A stretch of 64,000 nt of DNA from Diplonema japonicum (taxonomy: Eukaryota > Euglenozoa > Diplonemea > Diplonemida > Diplonemidae): assembly GCA_964019335.1 (NCBI GenBank), contig OZ025709.1, positions 372,001 to 436,000 on the forward strand, given 5' to 3'. The notes below the pieces were generated by a model. That model worked only from the letters and a program-made list of their open reading frames with translations, searched no databases and was not told where the DNA came from. Position numbers and translations under genes: made by a program. Within the stretch, counting starts at the first letter, position 1. Every line of letters starts with the position of its first letter. Shown here piece after piece: positions 30,994 to 43,400 of this stretch.

Positions 30994-32125
30994 TTCCCCC
31001 CCCCCTAGACACACCCAACCTGCGGGATTTGATGGATTTTTTTTTTTTTTTTTTGTAAATAAAAAAAAGTTTAATATAAAACGAAGCTGAAGACACCAAG
31101 AAAAAAAAGGGGGGGGTTTTTTTTTAAAAAAAGATTTTTTTTTTCCCTTGTAACAAGTAATCTTCGTAGTGGGGAGATCGGGGAGGGAAAAGAAGAAAAA
31201 AAAAGTTTTTTGTTTATCGAGTACCCCTTAAGAAACAACCCAGGAGTTTCCCCCCCCCCCCACCCCCGAAAAAAGAGATCAGGGTCAACACTTTCCCCCC
31301 CCTTTTTATTTTTCTCATTCTCCCATTTGGTACCTGAAGAAGATTGTCATTCCTTTTTTTTTTTTGGTTTTGCTTTATTTTCTTTATCTTTCTTCACCAC
31401 TGTATTAATTTTTTTTATTTGTGTTCCCAATAAAAAAAAAGAAGAATTGAAAAAAAAGGGGGAAGCTGGGTGAGGAGGACGGTTAGGAACGGATTGGAAG
31501 TTAAAAGTATTTTTAAGAAAAAAGGGGGGGGTGTTATGCTGGGGGGAAGGGAAAAAATGGGGGGGATGTAAAAAAAGAAAGAAACACTTTGTTGTTACAC
31601 TTGGTTTTTTTTTTTTTTTTTTTTCTTTTGTAAGAGAAACATAAAACATTCTGGCGTTGTACAGCCTCCGAACGCGAGCAAAAAAAAAAAAAGAAAAAGA
31701 AAAGGGAAAAAAAAAAAAGAAAAAAAAAAGATGTGTTATAATCTGTATTGGAAACTTTAAAAAAAAAAAATTGCTCTGAGGACGAAGAGCTCTAGCACTA
31801 ACTGTTTGTCAACAAGAATTATTTTTTGTTTTATTTTTCTCTTTCTTTTTTATTTCCCAGACAGTTCTTTTCCTTTCGTAGTTCCTTTAATTTCTTTTTT
31901 TTTTTTAGCCAGGCCTTATCAGATAAAAAAAAAAAGAGGGGGAAAAAAAAACAAGGCAGCATCCTTTAACCAACAACATTATACCCTTTTTTTCTTCGAG
32001 CAAAATTCTTTTTTAGTGTTTTTTTTTTCCCCTCCCCTCATTTTTTTTTTAAATATAAAAAAGGTCATTTCACGGTTTCCCAAATATATTGAAACATTGA
32101 ACATGATATTTGGACAATCCCTTCG

Positions 32126-32164
<39 letters not shown>

Positions 32165-32764
32165 ACTGGGCGTTGTTTATTCGTGCCTGGGTAGGAAACT
32201 GGAGAAGTTTATAACCCGTAAACACGCTGCCAAAAGTCCCCCTTGTTGTGACAAATCAAAGACTTGTGCGGGGAGAAAAAAAAAAAAAAAAAAGAAGAAA
32301 AAAAGAAAAAAAAAAGGGAGGGGAAAAAAACCATAGAGGCCAAGGGGGAAGGGGAAGAGCAAAAAAGAAAAGAAAATCACGTGAAAAAATATAAAAGAGG
32401 GGGGGGGCCTTCTAAAAATTAAAGAGAAGTTTTTTTTATTTGTTCTTATTCTCTTTTTATTTTTTGAATTTTTTTTAGCCAGCGAGCGTGTCACAGTGGG
32501 GAAGAGAGGAGGGGAAGGGAGAAGGGGGGGGGGGGGGGCTAAGGCATAGAATGCCCAAAAAGAACGGAAGGTAAAAAAAAGGGGGGGGGGGAAGGCAAAG
32601 TAAAAAAAAATTCTATTTTTTTTTTAAAATTACTATTTCTTTTTTTTTTTCTTGTTTCTTCGCTGCCAAAAATTTAATAATTTTAATATTTTCCTCTTCT
32701 TTTTTTTTTTTTACTCCCTCCCTTGTCTATGCTATCGTTGTCTGTGTATAAGTTAATAAATAAA

Positions 32765-32798
<34 letters not shown>

Positions 32799-32908
32799 AA
32801 AAAGACGTTCGAGGAAAAAAAAGGGGACATGGGAAGGGGAGGAGGGGAAATTTTCCTTCAAATAAAAAATAAAAAAAAGAAGATGCACACTACACCACCA
32901 CACTAGCC
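30994..32908. other. Long homopolymer-rich spacer
   Basis: About 1.9 kb upstream of the 289-residue gene and downstream of clathrin. It consists largely of A, T, G and C runs (up to 40 A at 32125-32159). No coding sequence, RNA gene or transposon could be recognised. It may hold promoter, terminator or processing signals that I cannot see. Confidence 0.6.
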
Positions 32909-33248
32909 TCAGTACTGAGGTTGAAACGACTGGGCGTTGTTGTAACCCTGGTAGGGCATGGTGGGCTGCTGGGAGATAAGGAGAGGACCCTGCGAAGGAC
33001 CTGTGGGGCCCATGGGCTGTGCGGACTGAACGTGCTTTTCAGCCTGTTTTTTTTTTTTTTTTTTTAAATCTTTTTTGAAGATTTTTTTTCCCCTCCTTAT
33101 ACCTGCTCCTTGGCGTCTCTAAGCTGGTGGGACACATCATCAATCTTGTCAATGTACTCCCTCAACACCTGGATGATGTAAGGCATCGCAAAGTCGTAAA
33201 CATTGTGCCTCCAAGCAAGCTCCAAAGCCACATCAGGCTGGATGTAAC

Positions 33249-33280
<32 letters not shown>

Positions 33281-34431
33281 CCCTTTTCATACTCGTAGCA
33301 TGTGAACAAGCATGCAGAGAAGCACTCCTTGAGGTCATTGTCTGTGAAGAACCTGACCAGGTTCTCGACGACCTTCTTGTCGCCGGACTCTGCGGCGGTG
33401 CTCATGGCGTCCTGGTACAGCTTGTCCCTCTTGGAGAGCTCGATGGCTTGCATGTACTTCCCGTTCTTCTTGTACAGCCACGCCCCGAGCCTCCTCATCT
33501 CAAGGAGATCATGCTGGTCAAGCTCCAGCGCAAGGTCCAGCTGGTCGACCTGATCGTACAGCTCAAGGGACTTCCTGAGGGAGTCGTAGTCCTCCTCCTC
33601 AATGTACAGCCTGTTCAGTGCCGAGTTCACCTTCTTGTGGTTCGCCTCCTGAACGGACTCCAGGTACGGCCTGATGACGATAAGCAGGTGCAACCCTGTC
33701 GCCTTGCTCTTCTGCGTCACCTCTGTGACCACACGCTCCGGGTCCACCCTCTTGATGACTGTGATCAGAAGGTCGTTCACGAGGTCCGGGTGCTCCTCAA
33801 GGTAGAAGCCCACACCGTTGTAGCACAGCTCCAGGGACGAGACTCTGGCGATGGCGTCCTTGAAGATCTCGTGGTCCCACGACAGGACGGAGTGGTCCAT
33901 CATGACGGAGCAGGCTCTGTCCCACTCCTCGTTCTTGCAGTGCACGTACCTGATCTCGGCCCAGTGGTGGTACTGCTCGCACACGGTCACAAGCTTGTGG
34001 GCGTTGAGCCTGTTCTTCCACAGCTTGATGTGCTCCATGAGCTTGTCGTGCTTGTACTTCGCGTACAAGATGCCAAGCTCGGTGAACATCCCGACGTGTG
34101 CCCTCTCGCTGGACAGGCCCTGCTTCAGGAGCCCGATCAGCTCCTCGACCCTCCCGCGTGACTCGAAGAAGAAGATCAACCCGTCAAGCTCGTCGGCTAC
34201 CACAATCACGTGCTGCGCGGCAATAGCAGCAAGCCTGAACTCCTCAGCATCAACACACGCGTAGCACACCTGTGCATTGTGTACATTACTCTTAGCAGCA
34301 TACCTCCTTCCACGTGTCGACAGAGTTGGTCCTTCCTGCAGCGTCAATCGCCAGCTGGAACTGGCCGAGCTTCATGTGCGTCTTGGCCAAGAACGGGAAG
34401 TTCGACACCTAGTAGTAGTGTGTTGTGACGT

Positions 34432-34467
<36 letters not shown>

Positions 34468-37400
34468 ACACCGTGGAGAAGCACAGCTTAGCGGCGTCGT
34501 ACAGCTGCTCCTGGTAGCACCTCTGCCCGACATCGCCCACCTTGGCCAGGTTGGAGTTCTTCAAGAAGTCCTCCAGGTCTGTGAGCCTGTTGGTGATGCA
34601 GTAAGCGTAGCACAGCTCGGTGTCGATGTTCTCGTCTGTTTTTTTTTTTTTTTTTTTTTTTTTCTCTTTCTTTTTCTTTTTTTTTTGTACCTTTCTGCTT
34701 GCTGCCCGATCTCGCCATCACCAGGTACTTGACAAGGTCCGCGTACTTCTCCTTGTCGTTCGATGCCACCACTGCGTTGATGACGGCCTGCGCCTGCGTC
34801 GCGTCGTCAGCCTTGATGAACGAGGAGATCGCAAGGCTCACATCGTCCTTCTGGAGCTCCGCCTTACCCACCTGCGCCCACACCTCGGGGAGGGACACCT
34901 TCTCAGCGAAGTCCCTGGCACGCTCCAGGTTCTGGAGGTCCTGAAGAAGCACCTCAATAGCCTCTGCGTTCATGTTCTCCTTCTTGTAGATGATGAAGGC
35001 CTCCTCGAAGAGACCCGCCTTGCTGGCGATTTCGGCGATAGTCTTGGTGTCGAAGTTGTCGAGCCTCTGGATGTAGTCCATGACCTTGGGGGACGAGGAG
35101 TTGATGGCAGTCAGGATCAGCAGGTTCTGGAGGTATCTGTTGTTCCTGAACTCGGACTTCTCGTCGCCTTGCAGCACGATCTTCTCGAGAAGCGTGGTGA
35201 GGTACTCGGGGAGGTTGGCCTGCATGAAGGCCTTCACGGTCACAGAGACCTCCTCGGCCTTCTTGGCCTCGGGGAGCGCGGTCGCTACGACAGCATCGAT
35301 AAGGCTTTTTCGGTATGGCTCCTGCTCTTCCGTCTCAAGGACGAAGGCCCAGAGCTCGGGGTCCTGGCGGACCACAAGGTAGCGTGCCTGTAGTATTGGT
35401 TAATAAGGACCCACCAGTTTAGTTTAGTTACCTGCTGCTTGAACATTCCGTTGCGGCCGGTCACCTCGATGAGCTCCTTGTCGCACTGGCCTTGCTCGTA
35501 AGCAAGGACGGCCAGGTTGGGGTCGCGGTTCTCACAGTACTTACCCACAATGGTGGGGTCGTACTTCCCAACGTTCTCCGTCAGGAACTGCTTGGCGTTC
35601 TGGTTGGTATCCACGTAGATCTTCGCCAGAGCGTTGTACAGCCCTTGGTCCTGTGTGGTGTTGTTGACTCTTTAATAAAAAAAATATATACCTGGCTGGT
35701 CTGAAGACGGCTCTCCAGCCAGTCCTGCAGCATGCGCAGCCTGTTGCGCTTCTCGACCTCTTCCACGAGCTCCTCGATAGGTGCCATGGATCCAACGGAC
35801 ACAACAAGCTTCTTGATGTAGTCCTCCTGGCACCCGACATCAAGGAGGGACCCCACCACAAGGGGGGTCTTCATGGGGGCTTTCTTCTGGATGTACATGT
35901 CGATGTACGCAAGGTTCTTGGTGTCGTACAGGAAGCGGACCATCTCGTCCATGAAGTTGTGCTTGTCACAGACGTTGATGAAGGGCCACAGGTCCTGCAG
36001 GCGCTTCTCTTTCAGGAAGTTCTTGGTCTTCTCTGCGGGGTAGAAGTCGGACTCTCTGGTCATCCTCTCCACCTCAGCCATCTGACCGACGTTGGCAGCA
36101 GCCTCGATGTACCTGTAGTGAACCTCGGGGTCACTGCAGCCCTCCTGGCTCTGGGCTTTAGGTCTAATGATGGACCACAGGAAGTAGTACAGCGACTCGT
36201 AGTGCTTGAAGCTCAGGAACATGTCCATAAGAGACTCCGCACCGAGGACTTCGTAGTTCTTGATGGCAACCTGCACGCACAGCTTGTAGTTCTGCGCGAC
36301 ATTGTTGGACATCAGCTCGTTGAGGCAAGCAAGGGCGTCCTCCTTCGAGAGGTGCTGGAAGAAGTCGCACAACCACTCCTGGGTGATCACGTGGGTGTTG
36401 ATGATCACCCTCTTCAGGTCCGCGAGGGTGCTCTCCGCGTAGTCCTGGTCACGCTGGTGCTTGTTGTAGTTCTCAAGCGCACGCTGGAACAGCTGGGCAC
36501 GTTCGCACAGCTGCGCCACCTTGAGGGCGTCGTAGTACGAAAGCTTGAACTGCTCGAGGATCTTGTCCGCCACCTGCGGTGGGGAGTACATGAGGTTGAT
36601 CTCGAGCAGTCTGGTCTGCAAGGCACCGTGCTCAGGCTGGTTCTCCTTCAGTACCTCCAGAAGGTAAGCAGTCGCGGGTCTGATGGCGTTCTTGGTGACG
36701 AACATTTCCAGCACCCTGTTGTGGTCCAGAGTGGCGGCGGTGGAGGGCTCCTGGTTCAGCGCCTGTGCGAGCTCCGAGGCGCCCTCAGGGTTGCCCATGG
36801 CGAAGACCTTCTCGAGAAGCTCGATGGAGTCCAAGTTGAGCTCCTTCTCACGCTTCACGTAGTCGAGGATGTTCTTCCAGTCCTTCTGCTGCAGGAGGAC
36901 GTTGATGATCTTCCAATGCGCCTTGCTCTTGAAGTAGATTTGAAGGGCGAGCTGGTGGTCTGCGGGTGCCACAATGTCACCGAGTTCCTCACTTTCCTCA
37001 AGCTTCTTGTCCTCGAGGTACCTCTTCACGAAGTCAATGCCCTGCTGCTTGGTGAGCATCACCTTGGCAAGCTCCACACTTTCATGGGCGTTCAGCTTCG
37101 AGTGCTCCATGATGTACTTGAAGTAGAGGGTCTGGGGTGGCTGGCCACCTGGTGCAACGGGCATGGACTGGAACCTCTGAAGAACCTGGGGGGTCCTCAG
37201 CATCTGCCTGGGTGCCTCGCAGCACAGCTTCACAGCAGGCTCGATCTGGTTGGACTGGATGAGCATGTTGAACCTGCTGACGAACAGCTCGTCGGCTCCG
37301 CCGAGGTCAGCGGACGTGGCGATGCGCACTGCCAGTGCCTGGTTGCCCAGCTTCTGAGCCACCCACTGCACAATGGTGGACTCGTTGATGTGCGCCATCC

Positions 37401-38400
37401 TGACCTCACCCTTTATGTTCACAGAGATCAGACCGCCAGACCCAGTGTCCCCGGTGGAGAGGAAGACGGCAACGCTCTCAGGGGACCCGTTGATCTTCTC
37501 CTGGTGCACCATGGTGCCCGTCTGGACGTCGAGAACGTACACCCAACCGCTCCTGAAGATGATGTAGATCAGACCCTGCTTGTCGTTGGAGTGCATGCCG
37601 ACGGGGAAGTCGCCGGGCTCGTGGATGGGGATGGGCGTGGTGACCTTGTTGAAGGTGCCGGAGACGCTCTGGTTGGGCCTGGGGACCTCGGCGATGAAGC
37701 AGCTGGGAGCATCACCAGTACCGTTCGCAATGCACATGAGGTTGATGGCGGCGGTCGCACCAGGCGGCTTGAACTCGCAGAAGCACACGGCGTGCCCATC
37801 GATGGTACGGGTGACACCCTTGTCAACGGAGAAGAGTTCGATGACACCCTTCCTGCTGGCGTCAGGGGTGATCCCAATGAGGAGGAGCCACTGTGCGTCG
37901 GCGTCCGTTCGGTAGTTCAGGATCTGCGCGTCCTTCTGGTTCCTCTGGAACATGACGACAGGCTCGGCCTCGCCTTCCATGCTCCAATGGTACACAGCGT
38001 TAGGGGTAACAAGCGCAATCTGAACAGGGCTGATCCACTTCATGAACACAACCTGCTCGGGCATCTTGGTGCTCTTCATACGTGCCTTCATGTCGAGGTT
38101 GAAGATCTGGATGTCCTGTCCGTTCCTCAGAGCCAGCACCTTTGACACAGGATTCATGATGGCGGCGTCGGTGGGAAGCATTCTGTGCCTGCTGTTAGGC
38201 TTCACGGCACCGGGGGCAGACAAGTCCACAATGACTATGCTGTTTTGGTCATTCCCCGCGGCGTCCTTCGACACGTCCCTGATGCACACGTATTTATCAC
38301 TCTCCATAGTGATGTTTGTGGGTCTCAGAGATGCAGCGCTTAGCCCGCCATCCACTTGTGTCAGGTTCGTCAGCAGCTTACAAACTAACGGGCCGTCCAT
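32909..38400 (-). CDS. CHC: Clathrin heavy chain
   Basis: Eight exons join in frame to 1716 residues (family about 1675). Introns: 35651-35691, 35388-35431, 34636-34690, 34409-34471, 34270-34303, 33248-33292 and 33044-33102 (34-63 bp, all GT-AG). Residues 1 to about 330 form the N-terminal beta-propeller that binds adaptors (start MDGPLVCKLLTNLTQ). The remainder is the alpha-solenoid of CHC repeats, including NALAKIYVDTNQN, KYCENRDPNLA, RAHVGMFTELGILY and ELAWRHNVYDFAMPYIIQV. The tail is Gln/Pro-rich (PTMPYQGYNNAQSF), as in other clathrins. Three heavy chains form the triskelion that coats endocytic and trans-Golgi vesicles. Introns start only after codon 903. Confidence 0.98.
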
Positions 38401-38597
38401 GGCTGCGATTTTTAAAAAAAGTTTTTTTTTAAAAGTTTTTTTGTGTTCTATATTATTTTTTTTTGTGTCTGGTAGGTTGATTTTTTTAAAAACAAAAAAA
38501 CAAAGGAAGAAGAAAGAAGAAAAAAAAGGGGGGGGGGCTTTTTCATTCTCCCTGCCCCCATTCCCAGTTGTTTGTTTCTATTAACATTTTACTTTAA

Positions 38598-39967
38598 CCA
38601 TTAAACCCACATGTCATATATATATATGACATAAAAAAAAAAGAAAAAATCTATAGGCCTTTTGGTCAAATTATGACCTTTCTTTCACTTTTCTGACGCC
38701 ATTGCGCGATTTTTTCCACTTTGTTTGGCTAAATGCTGCCCTTTTTCAGCATTATTTTAAGAATTTGAGAGGTCGAAAATCCGGGAAAAAATGATTTTAG
38801 AATGAAGAATACTCGACTGGAGCGAGAGGGCTGGTCGTGAGTGATGAAGAATGCGAAAGAAATGTCAGAAAATGGTAGTTCTGAGTCTAGTAGTACTTGG
38901 GGGGAGGAAAGTGTGGAAGAATTGGAGGAAATGGGGTGGAAAGAGGCAGTGTAATCGAACCAGCAGACGACCCAACAGGGAAGAGCCCTCTCCAGCTTTT
39001 TTATTCGTTTTTTGCACCATACACCCTTCGATGCCTGACAGCATTCACAAACAACCACCTGGAGCGCCGCAAAATCGACAAAAGAGTCACGGAAGCCGAA
39101 ATCCGAGCGTTTCTGGGCCTATGGGTGTTAATGACCTCACCATCCGTCCCAACTTCCGTGACAACTGGAAAACCGATCCTGACTCCATTATGCATACTCA
39201 GGGGTTTGCGCGCGTCATGTCCGGAAACCGGTTTGAGCTGTTCTTTGGAAACATATATCTGTGCAAGGGCCCATCCCGGGACCTGATCGAGATGAGATCA
39301 GCCCGGCATGACAAACTCTACAAGTCCCGCTGGCTGGTTGAAGCTGCGATGCAGCGTTGGGGAAAGGCCTCCCGGACTATCAAGGAACGGGGGCAGGTGA
39401 TGAAAAGGGGAGAGTTCCGTGTGTTCCAACGAAACAGGCCCGGCATGCACTTTTCTTTTGTGGCAGGGAGGAAAGCTTGTGCTTCTCCTGAGCGCACCCC
39501 CTTTCAAGCCAAAGATGACCGCCACTCGTCAAAGATGGGTCAGCAAGGCAAAGAAAAAGTCCAGGGTCGCCTTTCCCATTCCAAAGGTCGTTGAAACCTA
39601 CACCTCTCTTATGGGGGGTGTAGATGGGAACGACGCTGACGCAACACAAAGTAGTCCAAAGCCGCCGAGGTGTGAAACGCAAGCTAAATCTGGGCTAAAA
39701 TAGTGTTACAAGGGGTTTTTAGTGCATTTTATTATTATTTATTTTGCACTTTTTCTACTCCTCTTCCCCCCCTTACCAAAAAGGGTGTTGGGTCAAAAAT
39801 CATAAGTTCAAAAGCCAGTTCAGGGGAACCCTGATACCTGAATGTCTCCAGAGGTCATTTCTCCATAAAAAGAACACTTTGTATGGTTAAATGCTGCCAT
39901 TTTTTTGAATTCTTTGGAATCGCCTCAAAATGGGCTTTTTTCGGTTTTTTGCCTGTGGGCTTAATGG
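38598..39967 (+). mobile_element. piggyBac-like transposon, internally deleted copy
   Basis: The 1370-bp element is flanked by TTAA (38594-38597 and 39968-39971). Its ends are CCATTAAACCCACA on the left and TGTGGGCTTAATGG on the right, inverted repeats with one mismatch in 14. They differ from those of the piggyBac at 10844, so the two belong to different subfamilies. It occupies nearly the whole gap between the dynein stop (46 bp away) and the clathrin start (197 bp away). Confidence 0.85.
38880..39700 (+). pseudogene. piggyBac transposase remnant
   Basis: The N-terminal part reads SPLQLFYSFFAPYTLRCLT and then RVTEAEIRAFLGLWVLM (about 38985-39130). After a frameshift near 39130 come IMHTQGFARVMSGNRFELFF (about 39185-39250) and later GEFRVFQRNRPGMHFSFV. 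After another frameshift comes LVLLLSAPPF.. with KVVETYTSLMGGVDGND (about 39585-39640), the conserved C-terminal block. The central region bearing the first catalytic aspartates is missing. Dead copy. Confidence 0.82.
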
Positions 39968-40013
39968 TTAAAAAAAAAAAACTTTTTGTTTTCCCCTCTT
40001 TCCATCTCTTCCC

Positions 40014-40166
40014 CTAGTAGTTCAAATCGCAAAACTGAGCCACCCCTCGTTTAATCCAGTGTGCAGCGGGGAGGGAAGTAGGCATCTCAACCGTGATGAC
40101 GAAGTTGGTGGAGTGCCCTGTGGTGGACAAGGCTCCTGCACGGGTCAGGGTTTTGTAGAGCTGTGT

Positions 40167-40205
<39 letters not shown>

Positions 40206-40345
40206 TGTGTGCTGTCATACCGGGCATCTATAGATCCCTGGAGTTGCTTCTGTTGCCTTCGTCTTCCCAGTGACGCATTCCATCCAAAAGACCGGCATGG
40301 ACTCAAACAAAGATTTGGGGTGAGATTCTGCAATCGATCCGGCCT

Positions 40346-40403
<58 letters not shown>

Positions 40404-43400
40404 CTTCCTTCTATTGTACACATACCTCCCCATCCCACCGAGCACCCTCTATGAAGGTACCGTTGCAATAGCAACCACTTTCAGGCGACTGCTTAAGTTG
40501 TTCAGGGGGGTCATTTAGGAATTTGAAGCCGAACACAACCTTTTTTTTTTTTTTTTTTTTTAAATTTCCCCTTTCCCAAACACACCGTGTCGATCGGAAT
40601 TTTGTGGGATCTCGCGTAGTTCTGCAGGTTGCCCGTTAGGAAAGCTTGAGGGAAGAAGAACCCGGAGATCCAATACACGATTTGTTTCCCATCCTTGTAC
40701 CAACTTTCAATCATTTTAAGACGATTGGCCAGGTTGGCCACCCACGACGCAAGCGGCTTAAGTGAAGGGTAAGCCTTCGCAGCCCAAGCCGAGGGAACAG
40801 TGTTAATGAACAGTGACTGGTACACTTCGTCCAGCTCACCGGACATGACAACAAGCCCCTTGACCGCCTTCTGCAGCTCGGTGAGGGATTTTCTGACTTC
40901 TTTAATGAGTTTGTTGAATCTGGTGGCCTCCTGTGTCAGGACCGTGTTCATGGCCTCGAAGTAGTCGGTGGGGTACTTGGTTGCAAATTCATCCTCGTTG
41001 AACGGCTCTCGAATTTTCTCAAGGATATCTTTCGCGAGGTCTGAGACGACTTCATCAGCGCTCTTACCACCACCACCGCCGCCACCGCCCCCTCCTCCGC
41101 CTTGCTGCGTCTGCAGGATGGTAGCGAGTGTGCTGTACGCCTCTGTTCTTGCAGATGTGATATCTGCGTTTTCATGCAAGCCGTACAGCTCGGGCATCGT
41201 GTTCAACGGCCATTCTGAAATGTAATCCAAGTACCCCGCTTGGTCTGTTGTCGGTATGCTCGTGTATAGCCCAGATTCGGAGAATTTGAAGCCGTCTTGC
41301 ATGATACCCTCGCTGACAAAACTGCTTATCGCAGTCATAAGGTATCTGCGGTCCCATTCGTCTGTGACCCTGCCTCCGTAGTGGATGTCGCCGCTGAGCG
41401 TCATGATGACCTTGTAAGGGACCTCGGTGTACTTGTCCAGGAACATTTGGATCTGATCGATGCAGCAGTTCAGGTCGCCCGTTGTGAACTCGTAAGCGAT
41501 GTTCCACCCCAACGGGCCGAATTTTCTTCGTTCCTGAATGGACGCGTGGAAGAAACACAGCGAGAAGACTAGCTTCCGGAACTCCTTTGTCTTGCTGCAC
41601 TTTGTGAAGTACTCGTCGCTCCACTGCGACAACGAACGCGAGACGTTCGCAGTCATCCCCTTAGGTGGCTCGTTGGTCATCTTGATCCCGTTCTGCAAAA
41701 TCGAAACGGGGAAGTGTTTATTCGGCATAGATGTTAGCCATAAACGGAAGTTGGGGTGAACGCCTTCTCCGAACCCTTCAACCAAACGCTCTAGCCCGGG
41801 CATCCAAGATGTTGCCAAGTGACAGTTTTGTAACAGAACCCACCGTCCGTTCTCCACACCATCTTTGACCAAGCGTTCGGCCTTGACACCTTGACCTTGA
41901 CCCAACGAGATGGGGTCGATCTTGCCAGCCATACGCATTGTGTTTGCGAGTTTCATGAAGTCCGCCAATGGATCAGCACCTTGGCTGAGGACGAAGATCA
42001 ACGGTGTCAAGCAAGAGCTGTCTTTGAAGGACTTCTCCAGATCGAACGGAGGCGGTTTGATGAACTGTTCTCCAAGGTGTTCTGACACGAAGTCCTGCAC
42101 GCCTTGCATCATCTTATCCGGCCGCATACACCGCAAGATTATTAGCTTTTGGAAACGGTTCAGATTGTCGTCCCACTCTCCAGCGAGGGGCTCGCGGTGG
42201 GGTGTCGAACACATGAAATAATTGTTGTAGTGCTGCAGGTTTTTGACAAGCGACGCGTCGAAACCTTTGAAAGCAGGGAGCTCACAAGATACAAACGATA
42301 TGTCACGCCACATCTGCTCCGAGACCCACGCAGCATCGGGCTTCGGAAGCTGTTGTTTGTCAGAAGACGTTCCTGACAGGATGAACCGCCACTCCGCCTC
42401 ATCGATTAGATCATCGCCTTGAAGAATCTTTATACACAGGATGAACGAGAATAGTGTCTTATGCTTCTCGAACAAGGACCTGTTGATGTTCAAATAAAAG
42501 GACTCCGTGAAATATGTCTTCAACATGCTTAGTCTTAACGCAAGCTGCTCGTCTTCCCCAAGATCGGGGTCAGGTGTTGGTGAGGCCTCAACCGCACTCA
42601 AAAACAACGCTGTGAACCATTGCAGGGAATACTGGTACATAGGGTCCACCTGTGACAGGTCCGTGCAGCAGAAGTACAGGACAGAGGAGTGGAATGCGAC
42701 TGGGCGGTACCCTTCTCTTGCCACGTCGATGCCTTTTTCCGCGACCTCTGCCTCTTCCACAGCGATGTTGATCTCGAGGGATTTCTGCTTCGAGACTTGC
42801 AGATATGTGATCAAGCTCTCGTCCTCTAAAATGTCCCCCGTTACCTCCGACAGCATCTTCAAGATCGTCGACTGTATGCCGAACAGTTCCTTCTTCATGT
42901 CGGCGTTCTTCTGCACCAGCGATGCTTTCTGCGCTTCTAGATCTGCCCGTTCCTTCGCCACAAGACACCCAAGCAGCTGCTCCTCCAATCCATTTGTGGT
43001 GATGAAGAAGTTCAACAGCGTTACCTTCACCTGCACTTCAGGGATGTAGTGCGGGTTCTTGTCCTTTGTCGTCATGAAGAACTTGAAGTCGGGGTTCCAA
43101 GGGATCTGTAGGTTTTTTTTTGTTTTTTTTTTGTTTTTTTTTTTTTTTTTTTTTTTTTTTGTTCACACACCGGTGATTCGCCAATCTTGATCATCTCCTG
43201 CCCGCCTTGTAAAAACTTCTGCTGCAACAGCAGTGGATCCAATGCTGAATCCAACTCTTCTGTCACGTTCTCCAACAATACGGGACGGCCTGGTGTGTGT
43301 GTGTGTGATTCCCCCCCCTTCTTCTTCTCTTCTTCCCCTTTATAAACATACCATTCCTGATGCCCGTCTCGATCCTTCTGACGATGTCTTTGGCACCCAC

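Noticed and set aside
30994-32908. A hidden gene in the 1.9-kb gap upstream of the 289-residue gene
   Set aside because: Every open frame there is low-complexity translated homopolymer; no motif or plausible splice chain was found.
33248-33292. Poly-lysine insert in clathrin
   Set aside because: The lysine run comes from translating an A-rich intron. Splicing GTATGA..ACAG restores CYDYIQPDVALELAW.
33127-34161. 344-codon plus-strand open frame over the clathrin 3' half
   Set aside because: Same shadow effect. It also reads through a homopolymer that is part of an intron on the other strand.
35959-38145. 728-codon open frame on the plus strand opposite clathrin
   Set aside because: It is the antisense shadow of a GC-rich, strongly codon-biased clathrin exon. 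The minus-strand product is unmistakable and the plus frame has no recognisable domain.
40344-40425. Frame continuing as poly-lysine near the dynein 3' end
   Set aside because: This is an intron with a roughly 60-bp A tract. Joining GGGGAG to GCCGGATCG gives the conserved dynein C-terminus.
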